Assembly (NCBI GenBank): GCA_022495995.1
Contig: JAFEMH010002499.1
Span: 62,001 to 126,000, forward strand
Reading direction: 5' to 3'
DNA from: Adenophora triphylla var. japonica
Taxonomy: Eukaryota; Streptophyta; Magnoliopsida; Asterales; Campanulaceae
Length of the DNA stretch: 64,000 nt
The notes beneath the pieces were generated by a model that saw only the letters and a program-made list of their open reading frames with translations, searched no databases and had not been told where the DNA came from. A program made the position numbers and the translations under genes. Below are positions 1 to 10,154 of this stretch, piece by piece; the stretch's first letter is position 1, and each line of letters begins with the position of its first letter.

Positions 1-1341
1 TGTAAAGGACGTGGAACTAAACACCAAACCTCGTTACGGGTAAATTGTTTAAGCTCTTCTTGCATAGCTTGTATCCAGAAGTTATCATTTAAAGCCTCAA
101 TCACATTCTTAGGTTCAAGAGAAGAAACGAAACATGAGTGTTTTACCTTGGAGTATGTGGAGGACATACACACATACCTTACCATATCTCTATAGTCAAC
201 TGGCTCCTTATTTCTTGTTCGAACCCCTTCATTAACATCACCAATTACCTGAGTAATGGGATGATAATTTTTAATTCTTGCTGGGGGATCTCTCCTGCCT
301 TGATGGTACACCAAACCATCTTCTTCTTCTGAGTCACTACTTTCAGCATCTCCAGCCACTGTTCTGTTCTCCAGTGTTGCTTCATGTGTTGCCATTTCAG
401 GGGCAACACTCGGGGCAACACCCGAATCTGTGGTTGTACTGGTTGATCCAGTTTCTGTTCCAGTCATTTGTTCAACTTCTTTCAGCAAAGTCAGAGGTAT
501 ATCTTCGGCAGGTTCTCCTGTGGCACTCAAGTAATCATTAAATTCAATATTTACCGACTCTTGAATCACTTTTAACCTCAAATTATAGACTCAATAAGCA
601 TGACTATTTTGAGAGTAGCCAAGAAAGATAGCTTTGTCACTCCTAGAATCTAGTTTTCCTAAGTATTTTCGATCATTTAAAATATAGCATAAACACCCAA
701 AAACATGGAAATAGTGAATGGTAGGTTTCTTTCCATTCAAAATCTCATAGGGTGTCATAGTTGTATCGGGTCTTAAGAAAACTCTATTCGTAGTGTGACA
801 GGCTGTGTTTAATGCTTCGGCCCAAAAACCCTTAGAAATATTCCTAGCAATTAGCATAACACGAGCCATCTCTAACAGAGTCCTATTTTTCCTTTCAGCA
901 ACACCATTTGTTGTGGTATTTTGGGTGCTGAAAATTCATGGTGTATCCCCTTTTTACTACAAAATGTAGAGAAAGAGATGTTTTCAAACTCTCTACCATG
1001 ATCTGACCTTATTCGAAAAACAGGAGAACAAAACATGTTTTTGATTTTGGAAACTAGGTGAGTAAATTTATCAAAAGTTTCGGATTTTTCTCTTAAAAAA
1101 TAAACCCAAGTAAACCTAAAAAAATCATCAACTATAACATAAACATACTTCTTACCTCCCAAGCTTTCTACCTCAATAGGACCCATCAAGTCCATATGTA
1201 AAAGCTGAAAACTATGTGTTGTTCCTGAGTGTTGCTCATTGTGTTGTCCAATAATGTGAGCAACACGAGTCTACTTACCCTTCTGGCAGTCACCACACAA
1301 CATGGTGTCTTTGAGGTTTAATTTAGGAACACCTATGACGG
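1..1341 (-). pseudogene. copia-1 pol fragment: integrase and start of reverse transcriptase
   Basis: This is the downstream half of a minus-strand Ty1/copia polyprotein; the rest of its reverse transcriptase and RNase H lies off the left edge. Reading leftwards, the end of the integrase zinc-binding region is followed by the catalytic core (HMDLMGPIEVESLGGKKYVY and IRSDHGREFE, giving the two Asp residues, about 1195-975), then NRTLLEMARVML, GFWAEALNTACHTTNRV and the integrase C-terminal FGCLCYILN segment (869-591). Positions 590-1 hold the acidic linker and the first RT segment (EALNDNFWIQAMQEELKQF). It is broken: a TAG at 1271-1273 falls where copia integrases usually have Gln, and a frameshift near 870-895 removes the catalytic Glu context. 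It joins the gag-protease half at 10155 once the intervening LARD-1 is taken out. The superfamily call is firm. The lineage (SIRE-like, from the long gag) is inferred. Confidence 0.9.
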
Positions 1342-2760
1342 TGAATGAACGCTCGCCGAATAAATAATATATTTTTGAGAGTCGCCACGCCGTTTTAAAG
1401 GAAACATTGAAAACGTTTTGAAAGAGAAAATGGGTTCGGGGGTCAGGTTACGTGTTGGGAAGAACCGAGAGTTCACCCAACTTGCCTCATCCGTAGACGA
1501 GTCTTTCTATGTTCAACATTCAAATCATTCAAATGTGTGTGCGAGATGTGTGTGACAAGATATGTATAAAATGCATAAGAGTGCTTTGTTTTATTGCTCA
1601 AAAAAGGGAATACAACTTGTGAACCATTGACTCTGGGAGGCCACATCCCATATTACAAAGAGGAGAACGGATTACAACTGAAACCAGCCTTTTGCAAATG
1701 ACTACTTGTGTCGCGTGACACAGGACCTGGAAGGCAGGCTGTGTCGCGTGACACCAATAGTCACCTTGCAGAGACTTTACATGACTCAACTACATCAACA
1801 TCAAATGAACACAATATATGATTACAGCGCAGATTTGAACGTTAAAGAGCAGCGCAGTCACTTCAAATGAGTGTGGATATTGAAGATCCACACTCTATCT
1901 TGAGTGACAATCAAACTAGATGAAACAACTTACAACTGAAGGATGATCTCTGCAGATGGACACGATATGTCGCGTGATTAACCAAGCAACTAAAGCTTAA
2001 ACAGAGAGATGGAGATTGCCACTTGATAATCAGAAGCGGATGGAGCTTGATTATCAAGTGGAGGAATGGAAATTGAATTGAAACAAATAAGTAGCAAATG
2101 GATGAGAGAGATAGGAATGGAGGGAATCGTTACCCTTGTAGTCCACGATCTATACACCAAGTTAGGTGTAGAGATCTTCAATTCAGCTGCTGGAATGGAG
2201 ATCCAAACACAGATGGAGTGCTGGATTGATGGTTCCAAGGTGGATGTGATGTATGAGAGGGAGACGGGTAAATTGGATGAGATGGAGGTGGAATTGAGGT
2301 AGGATTGGTTGGTGTTTGGTGTGGAATGAGGAGAGAGAGAGTTTCTGATGCGAATTTAGCAGAGTGACTTTAGGATGTCGAGAAGGGATCCTAAAATGAG
2401 AGGCAGAGGGCTTTATTTATAGCTGCTGGTTAGGGGTAAGGTATGTCGCACGACGTCCTGCATCAACTTTCCGTGGCTTTGAAGTGTCGCGTGACACACT
2501 GTGTCCATAACCGTTTCTGGTGCCAAATTGCTGTTTCTGGAACATTCTGTGATAATTTCTTAAAAGTTCAAAGCAGTTAATTCCCTGTAGGTCCTTTTGC
2601 ATGGAAAAAATTACCTAACAGTACTCCCTTCGCAAGAAACTTATAAAAAGAATCCGGAAGTCTCGGTGCGGACCGAGAATTTACCAAAACGCCCCTTAAT
2701 GCAATTTTATCATATTAAAATGCATCTAAAAGGGTTGCGAATTGGATTGGCGTACTTACA
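1342..2760 (-). repeat. LARD-1 3' LTR
   Basis: Left copy of the LARD-1 LTR, 1419 bp. It is about 247 bp shorter than the right copy because a block between about 1975 and 1980 is missing; the right copy carries the extra block at about 9120-9360. A TATA-like box on the minus strand lies at about 2410-2420. Copies of the palindrome GTGTCGCGTGACAC lie at 1707, 1741 and 2484, with degenerate ones near 1966 and 2443. Confidence 0.92.
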
Positions 2761-2904
2761 GAGCCCCTCGGCAACAACACTTATGGAAGAAGTGAGGTTG
2801 TCGATAAAATAAGACCCAATCCCAATGAGCGGCTGGGGATTTGGCGGATGGATGGACAATGATCTGGTGAGATCGGATGACTGGACCTTTTGAGAAAGGA
2901 TTCA

Positions 2905-2940
2905 TACGTATCCCCGGAGGGAATCAAGCCGATCGTAGTT
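2905..2940. other. Ogre-type hairpin motif, copy 1
   Basis: TACGTATCCCCGGAGGGA followed by ATCAAGCCGATCGTAG can fold with CTACG/CGTAG-type and TCCC/GGGA pairing. Related copies occur at 5383, 55384, 55483, 55823 and 61338. Confidence 0.6.
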
Positions 2941-3296
2941 TAGAGGGTGAGAATGTGTGACCAAGAGAATGGATGGCTGCCTCAGAGCGAGGATGTGTAG
3001 CCAATAGAAGGGATGGCTACCTCGTGGAGAGGAGGTGTAGCCAATGGAATGGATGGCTGCCTCGTGGAGAGGACGTGTAGCCAAAGGAATGGATGGCTGC
3101 CTCGTGCAGAGGACGTGTAGCCAATGGAATGGATAGCTGCCTCGTGGAGAGGACGTGTAGCCAATGGAATGGATGGCTGCCTCGTGGAGAAGACGTGTAG
3201 CCAAAGGAATGGATGGATGCCTCGTGGAGAGGACGTGTAGCCAAAGGAATGGATGACTGCCTCGTGGAGAGGACGTGTAGCCAAGGGAATTTGACT
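2937..3296. repeat. 40-bp tandem repeat, about nine copies
   Basis: The unit contains GTGTAGCCAATGGAATGGAT followed by GGCTGCCTCGTGGAGAGGAC. The copies are regular and differ by single bases. Open frames through this block are repeat artefacts. Confidence 0.95.
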
Positions 3297-3301
3297 GTTA
3301 G

Positions 3302-3630
3302 GGGAGCCACCCGAAGATTTGACTGTCCGGGGAGTCACCCGAAGATTTGACTGTGTGGGAGTCACCCCCGAGGATTTAACTATGTGGGAGTCACCCGAGG
3401 ATTTGACTGTGTGGGAGTCACCCGAAGATTTGACTGTGTTGGAGTCACCCGAGGATTTGACTGTGTGGGAGTCACCCGAGGATTTGACTATGTGGGAGTC
3501 ACCCGACCCGAAGATTTGACTGTGTGGGAGTCACCCGAGGATTTGACTGTGTGGGAGTCCCGAGGATTTGACTGTGTGGGAGTCACCCGAAGATTTGACT
3601 GTGTGGGAGTCACCCGAGGATTTGCTAATG
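3302..3630. repeat. 28-bp tandem repeat, about eleven copies
   Basis: The unit is GAGGATTTGACTGTGTGGGA followed by GTCACCCG. Some copies are shortened (near 3560) or slipped (near 3500). It directly follows the 40-bp array inside LARD-1. Confidence 0.95.
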
Positions 3631-3685
3631 CTTCTTAGAAAAGTACTTGACTAAGATATGCTTTCATACCTATGTTGTGCTTACC

Positions 3686-3845
3686 TGTAGCTGCCGGAGG
3701 GACTAATGCTACGGCTGATGATCGTTGCTGCCGGAGGGACTTAGACCATTGTTGTTGATGATTGTGGCTGCCGGAGGGACTTAGACCATTATTGATGAAG
3801 GATCGTGGCTGCCGAAGGGACTTAGACCACTGTTGTTGATGATGA
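3686..3845. repeat. About 40-bp tandem repeat, four copies
   Basis: The unit begins CTGCCGGAGGGACTTAGACC and continues with an ATTGTTGTTGATGAT stretch. It is the third distinct array in the LARD-1 interior. Confidence 0.85.
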
Positions 3846-3849
3846 ACGG

Positions 3850-4128
3850 TATGGACCCGAGAATTTTTGACAAGAGGTGTGGACCCGATGATTCTTTGCG
3901 AGAGGGGTGGACTCGATGATTCTTTGCGAGAGGGGTGGACCCGATGATTCTTTGACTTGGGGGATGGACCCGATGATTCTTTGCAAGAGGGGTGGACCCG
4001 ATGATTCTTTGACTTGAGGGATGGACCCAATGATTCTTTGCGAGAGGGGTGGACCCGATGATTCTGTGACTTGGGGAATGGACCCGATGACTTTGATGAT
4101 TGAGAGGGGTGGACCCGACGATCTTTGC
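3850..4128. repeat. About 28-bp tandem repeat, about ten copies
   Basis: The unit is close to GAGGGGTGGACCCGATGATT followed by CTTTGCGA, alternating with a variant that reads CTTTGACTTGGG. It is the fourth array in LARD-1. Confidence 0.9.
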
Positions 4129-5382
4129 TGTCACTGAGGCTGATGAGCGCTATTGTTTGGAGATTTGAGGCAGCTGCAGCTTTTCAACAAACATTGCTTG
4201 GAGACTGAGGTAGCTAAGGCTCTTTCAGATGATGCTGATGAGTCCGGAGATGACGGGCCTGATGAAGATGATAAAGGCGGGGTATGCCACCTGCAGGATT
4301 TGAAATCTTTGTCCAAGATTGTGATTCGAGGAGCAGTCCTCACGATCAAATTATGATCACTTGATTATTGTACCCTGCGGGGGGAACACAACACTCTAGG
4401 AACTTTGCATTTTATTCAATTATTGAGTTTTTTCTTATGCATTATTAATCTTTTGTTGCACGAGTCCATCTCAGCTGGGGATAGAAACGGAGTGAGGATT
4501 TTGCATGGCTCGACGAGTTGATATGTATGTAGCAGTCATGATGGATTGTGTATGGGACGAATGTGTATATGATGGGGTGAACCCTCTCCCATGAGGTGGG
4601 GAAATATATGAATGATGATGATATGGTGCAGCCTAGGTAAGTCAGGGATGCTCCCGGGAGTACTGGTTGCAGTAGGTCCGTTGCTGGTGAGAACAAAGTG
4701 CGTCGCGCACCCGAGATGGCAAGCAGCAGAGAACGTGCAGAGAATGATCTCGGCTTGACGAAGCCCTAGTTGATAATGCGAAGTAAACCTGAGGGGAATC
4801 TGGGAGAACAGCTTGACAAAGCCCCAGTTTGATGAGATTGATGCGGCCTTATTAGCAAACGGTATAAATCTTGTGGCCAAAGAGGCAACTCATCATTTCA
4901 GACATTAGTCAATCAGTCATTGGATAAGACTCGGAAATGTTTACGTGCAGGGGCGCATCTTTTGAAAAGTGGAAATGGATCCTGAATTTGTGTATGACAC
5001 TCTCGCTTTTGGGTTTGACTCTTTTGGGAGAGTATAAGCATCACAAGGTGTGGAAAATTGTATGGAAGCCCCTGCTGACAGAAAAACAGTGTTTGGCTCT
5101 ATCTTCCTATGATGTAGAAAGAGAAGACTTGTCGAGACACTTGAAAACTTGTCTTATTCGTGATGATCACAAAGCTGCTTAAAACCCTTTATTGATGTTC
5201 GGGTTATTCAATCATTAATCCTGATATGAACAAATATTTTGATCAATCCTAAGGAGAAATCCCACTGATATTGAGAATCAAACTCGGAAAGATGGAACGA
5301 AGGATCTGTGTATAGGGACGGCCCTTGAGAAGACCGGATTTTTTGAGTTTTGTTTGTGATTTTGATCGGACCATTTCTGGTT

Positions 5383-5424
5383 GCCTACGTTCCCTCCTTG
5401 GGAGGAGCTCAGGTCGCCGTAGTT
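5383..5424. other. Ogre-type hairpin motif, copy 2
   Basis: GCCTACGTTCCCTCCTTGGG followed by AGGAGCTCAGGTCGCCGTAG forms a stem (CTACG with CGTAG, TCCC with GGGA). It is preceded by CCATTTCTGGTTG, closely matching CCATTTCTGGCTG before the copy at 61338 in gypsy-3. The two sites are therefore homologous positions of related elements. Confidence 0.7.
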
Positions 5425-8400
5425 CGGGCTTATCCTGATTTGAAAGAGAATGGAAACTCGAGGATCTCTTGAGAATTGGAGAGTTGAAGCACATGTCTCT
5501 TTGGAGTGTCCATGAAAGACACGGATGCGAAACCCCAGTGGGACATCCACGGCGAGTGTTTGCGGAGGAGAAATGAAATATGCTCACATGAAATGTCAAA
5601 TGGATGGATTTGAATTTGTACAATCTTTGATTGATGGTCTTGAACCGGGATGGATTAGGTTCCAATCTAAACAAGCAACGAAGCATTAATCTGATTTAGA
5701 TCTTGATGATATTGGAATGAAAATGCTATCCGGCAGGAACTGTAGTTGGGTTTTAGGGTTTCGATCGACTGTCGGGTGACTTGGAAAATTGATCGTCATG
5801 ACCTCTTAAGATGAGAGGTCGACTGGGCTTTTTGCTGACTAAACCTCTAAAGATGAGAGGTTGCCTTTAGGGGATGTGTTTGGGATTTCTATGGCTAGGA
5901 TATTGATTGCCTCCAAGAATGATAGGTCCAAATTTGCTTCGGCCAAAGGTAAGGGTAATGGTAATGGGAATATCCTCTAAAATCGAGAGGACGACTTGGG
6001 ATTGGTTTCGGTAATGGGAATATCCTCTAAAATCGAGAGGATGGCTTGGAATTGGTCAAGGTATTGGTGAGAGAAAATCCAAGCTATTGAGAACTTTTGG
6101 TGAACTTGTAAGGAATCAGGCTCCTTTTGAACATTGGAGAGCCTCTTGAGAAGTCGGGGACTTTTGCTGAATTGTGAGGATCTAAAGTCCTTCTTTTGAA
6201 ACGCCTCTTGAGAAGTTGAGGATTCTTACTTAATTGTGAGGATCTGAAGTCATTCTTTTGATAACTTGGAAGGCCACTTGAGGAGTTGCGGATTATCTTT
6301 GTCCTTCCTTCATGGCTTGAGTATTTTATGCATCGCCGACTCTCGAAGCTAACTTCTTGGCCTCGCTTGGACTTCTCTTAGCATGGATCAAAGGTGATGG
6401 CTAAACGGGGTTTCAAAACATGCCGATCTAGAATTGAAAGGGTATTATTTAGTGAGGGTGAGGTAATGGCTTCCCTATAGGTGAAAGGTTTCTGCTGCAG
6501 TCCATACAGGATGATCTAAATGAGATTAAGTTTTCACTGCTTGCTTAAGCTTACTTGAGGAAGATTCATGCAAATTCGCTGAGGAACGGAACGATGAGTA
6601 TGATGAAAGAGATGTGAGCATATGATATGCGAGGTGGGGAGTTGATAAGCCCAAATTTGAGAAGGATATCAGTCGATTTTCTCACTCCGATTAATTTAAA
6701 TATTAATCATTTCAAAGAATTATTGGTTGAGCAGCACAAGTGATCATGTAGAATAAAACCATTTCAATTAGGTGTAATGTAGGTGTGCAAGTGATGTCTC
6801 GAGTCTAGCAAGAAAAGAAACAAAGATTTTTATTACTGCAAAGCAAAAATTGGTCCAACTTGGACTTGACAGACTCGATGTCCGAAAGGGACATTCTAGA
6901 TCCTACGAAGACTGATTGACTGCATCACCTTCGGATGGAAGGAAGAGCATCGCTGACATCGATGGGGCGAGGACCCTTTTCAATCTTTCTGTCATTCACA
7001 AATCGTCTTCCTTAGCTTTAGCAATCTGAGCAAGCAACCAGGCCTCCCACTCGCGAGGAAAAGCGGCTTCAAGGGTAGCTCGCAACTTTTCGATGAACAC
7101 ATCATTTGCACTCTGCTGACCCATGGGATACGAACTTCCAGACTGGTGGGCCATAATCTTCTCTGCACCAAACATCTCGGATACCAAATCAGATGGACGA
7201 CCACTCAGGCACTTGAACTGCTTCCGCCTCGGGGATATGGACCAATCGAACGCCAGGCACAGGAGCACACACCCAACTTACCGTAGCTGGAGAGGAGAGA
7301 GCGTGTATAAGGCGGAGGGTAGAGAACCTTGAGGAGGTATGGGAGAGGGATGAAAGGGAAATGAGATGGACTCGTGCAACATCTTATTAATGTTCAAGTA
7401 AAAATCGGTGTCTTTAAAGTCCTAGAGACGGTTGGAAAAGGCTAATCCTTTATTCACGCAATCTAGACTTCGGGGGGAACCTAGGGACACATCATCCAAA
7501 AATACACCAAATGTATTGATTAAAAATTAGTAATAGGCAATGATACCTAAATAAAACCGAAGCATTTATGGGACGGACGAGCAATCCCAATTTCTGGAGA
7601 AATTTGGGCAGCATAACGGGTATTCCTGACGAATTTCAAGGAAAAATCCGGCATGACCTCTCGTCGGTGCACGTTGACAAGGCGACATGATCTCTCGTGA
7701 GAACATGCCGTGGGAACAACATGTCCATACGCGAAACCATGTTGCAATGGCAACATGCCCACACGTGCTAGGTTTTGGGATAGATACGAAAGTCTATTAA
7801 ATTTTTTGAAACAATTCATTTTAGTATATTTGAAAATGGCGTGTCAAAACCAACCGTTGGGTAAGGTTTAAAAGTGTGGCTCCACCTATAACGCGCTAGG
7901 GGAATAGGTTTGATATTAGGCGCTCAAGCGTAGGCGAATTACATCACCGTCCGCGATGCCGTCAATCGCACCCGAGGGTTCTAGATCTATGTGACGTAGT
8001 GTGAGGATGACTATGTTCCTTTATTTGCGAAAAATGATTTTTTTAAAAGGGTGAGAAATGAAAAAACAACACACACACTAAACCCCACAGAGTACAATAA
8101 GAAAAATGATCATGAATTTGATCATGGGGACTGCCCACAATCACAAGCTGCACCAAGAAATCAAATCCTGCAAATTGGCCACTTCTGTCGCGTGACACAG
8201 GACAGCTAAGGCATTTATGTCGCGTGACAGAAGAAGCCATTTCCAGAATTCTGCATAACAAGCCAAAACCAGCCCCAGCCTCCAAGCTCAATAGAATAGA
8301 TCAGCCCCAAGCAACAGAACAACAAAGCAGGAAGCAAGGACAATCAAACAAAGCACGTAAGATGCAAACAACACATATAATGTCACAAACAAAGCACACA

Positions 8401-8469
8401 CAAGTGAATGGAATGAATGTTGAACAAGCAAACGAAAGTTTGACCCACTTTTGAAAACCAAGTTTCAAG

Positions 8470-8487
8470 TCCCCAGCGGAGTCGCCA
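8470..8487 (-). other. LARD-1 primer-binding site
   Basis: The minus strand reads TGGCGACTCCGCTGGGGA directly next to the end of the right LTR. This type of site is known from plant Ogre/Tat elements, where it is described as complementary to a tRNA-Arg 3' end. That assignment is from memory, not a search. Confidence 0.8.
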
Positions 8488-8488
8488 C

Positions 8489-10154
8489 TGAATGAACGCT
8501 CGCCGAATAAATAATATATTTTTGAGAGTCGCCACGCCGTTTTAAAGGAAACATTGAAAACCTTTTGATAGAGAAAATGGGCTCGGGGGTCAGGTTACGT
8601 GTTGGGAAGAACCGAGAGTTCACCCAACACGCCTCATCTGTAGACGAGTCTTTCTATGTTCAACATTCAAATCATTCAAACGTGTGTGCGAAATGTGTGT
8701 GACAAGATATGTATAAAATGCATAAGAGTGCTTTGTTTTATTGCTCAACAAAGGGAATACAACTTGTGAACCATTGAGTCTGGGAGGCCACATCCCATAT
8801 TACAAAGAGGAGAATGGATTATAACTGAAACTAGCCTTCTGCAAAGGACAACTTGTGTCGCGTGACACAGGACCTGGGAGGCAGGTTGTGTCGCGTGACA
8901 CCAATAGTCACCTTGCAGAGACTTTACATGACTCAACTACAACAACATCAAATGAACACAATATATAATTACACCGCAGATTTGAACGTTAAAGAGCAAC
9001 GCAGTCACTTCAAATGAGTGTGGATATTGAAGATCCACACTCTATCTTGAGTGACAATCAAACTAGATGAAACAACTTACAACTGAAGGATGATCTCTGC
9101 AGATGGACACGATGTGTCGCGTGACACAGGACATGCTTAGCCCGATGTGTCACGTGACACAGGTTGTCTATGTGCAGAGATCTTACAAACTGCAACCAGA
9201 ATCAACAGGGACCAATTTAAATCAAACTACAACACCCAAACAACTCAGAGACCAACGAATTCATAATGAATTGACCAAGGGGTCGTGGATATAGGGAGAT
9301 CCACACTCCCTTGGCCAATAAGCAACAAATCCAATGAATCACATCATGAACATGCAATTAACCAAGCAACTAAAGCTTAAACAGAGAGATGGCGATTGCC
9401 ACTTGATAATCAGAAGCAGATGGAGCTTGATTATCAAGTGGAGGAATGGAAATTGAATTGAAACAAACAAGTAGCAAATTGATGAGAGAGATAGGAATGG
9501 AGGGAATCGTTACCCTTGTAGTCCATGATCTCTACACCAAGTTAGGTGTAGAGAGCTTCGATTCAGCTGCTGGAATGGAGATCCAAACACAGATGGAGTG
9601 CTGGATTGATGGTTCTAAGGTGGATGTGATGTATGAGAGGGAGATGGGTGAATTGGATGAGATGGAGGTGGAATTGAGGTAGGATTGGTTGGTGTTTGGT
9701 GTGGAATGAGGAGAGAGAGAGAGAGAGAGAGAGAGTTTCTGATGCAAATTTGGCAGAGTGACTTTAGGGTGTCGAGAAGGGATCCTAAAACGAGAGGCAG
9801 AGGGCTCTATTTATAGCTGTTGGTTAGGGGTAAGGTATGTCGCACGACGTCCTGCATCAACTTTTCGTGGCTTTGAAGTGTCGTGTGACACACTGTGTCC
9901 ATAACCGTTTCTGGCGCCGAATTGCTGCTTCTGGAATATTCTGTGAAAATTCCTTAAAAGTTCAAAGCAGTTAATTCCCTGTAGGTCCTTTTGCATGGAA
10001 AAAATTACCTAACAATACTCCCTTCGCAAGAAACTTATAAAAAGAATTCGGAAGTCTCGGAGCGGACCGGGAATTTACCAAAATGCCCCTTAATGCAATT
10101 TTATCATATTAAAATGCATCTAAAAGGGTTGCGAATTGGATTGGCGTACTTACA
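8489..10154 (-). repeat. LARD-1 5' LTR
   Basis: Right, fuller copy of the LTR (1666 bp). It carries a TATA-like box on the minus strand near 9805-9818 and a GA microsatellite at about 9712-9735. The near-palindrome GTGTCGCGTGACAC or variants occur at 8855, 8888, 9114, 9147 and 9878. The 9878 copy and the related TGTCGCACGACG at about 9838 lie upstream of the TATA box in element sense. The rest are downstream of it. Confidence 0.92.

Larger units (their letters stand above)
4129..8488. other. LARD-1 interior without a recognisable gene
   Basis: No gag, protease, RT, RNase H or integrase motif is seen on either strand. A short acidic frame (about 4153-4356, plus strand) and a 90-residue minus-strand frame (6996-7268, ending in an EKLRATLEAAF-type helix) are unassigned. 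Local direct repeats occur at about 5950-6060 (CCTCTAAAATCGAGAGGA twice) and about 6110-6300 (GCCTCTTGAGAAGT-type units). Two more copies of the TGTCGCGTGACA word lie near 8184 and 8216, outside the LTR. The stretch reads as deleted 5' and pol sequence of an Ogre-like element. Confidence 0.7.
1342..10154 (-). mobile_element. LARD-1: non-autonomous Ogre/Tat-like LTR retrotransposon
   Basis: Two long direct repeats (1342-2760 and 8489-10154) start with TGAATG and end with TACA on the plus strand. They bracket a 5.7-kb interior with no recognisable gag or pol. The element is flanked by a perfect 5-bp target duplication GACGG (1337-1341 and 10155-10159), so it is an intact insertion into the copia-1 polyprotein gene. 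Orientation is minus: a primer-binding site reading TGGCGACTCCGCTGGGGAC on the minus strand abuts the right-hand LTR. The interior is rich in tandem repeats. It shares a hairpin motif and the U5 module around GGCGACTC with gypsy-3, so an Ogre-like partner probably supplied its proteins. That last point is inference; the boundaries and TSD are seen directly. Confidence 0.93.

Noticed and set aside
2937..4128. Possible CRISPR array
   Set aside because: Regular repeats but no unique spacers. Direct head-to-tail tandem units in a plant retroelement.
2902..4134. Several open frames with repetitive peptides on both strands
   Set aside because: They run through 28-bp and 40-bp tandem arrays and exist only because the units lack stops. 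There is no protein family signature.
4153..4356. Short acidic plus-strand frame in LARD-1, considered as the tail of an accessory gene like the PMD gene of gypsy-3
   Set aside because: Only an acidic stretch is shared, with no domain similarity. Kept as unassigned interior.
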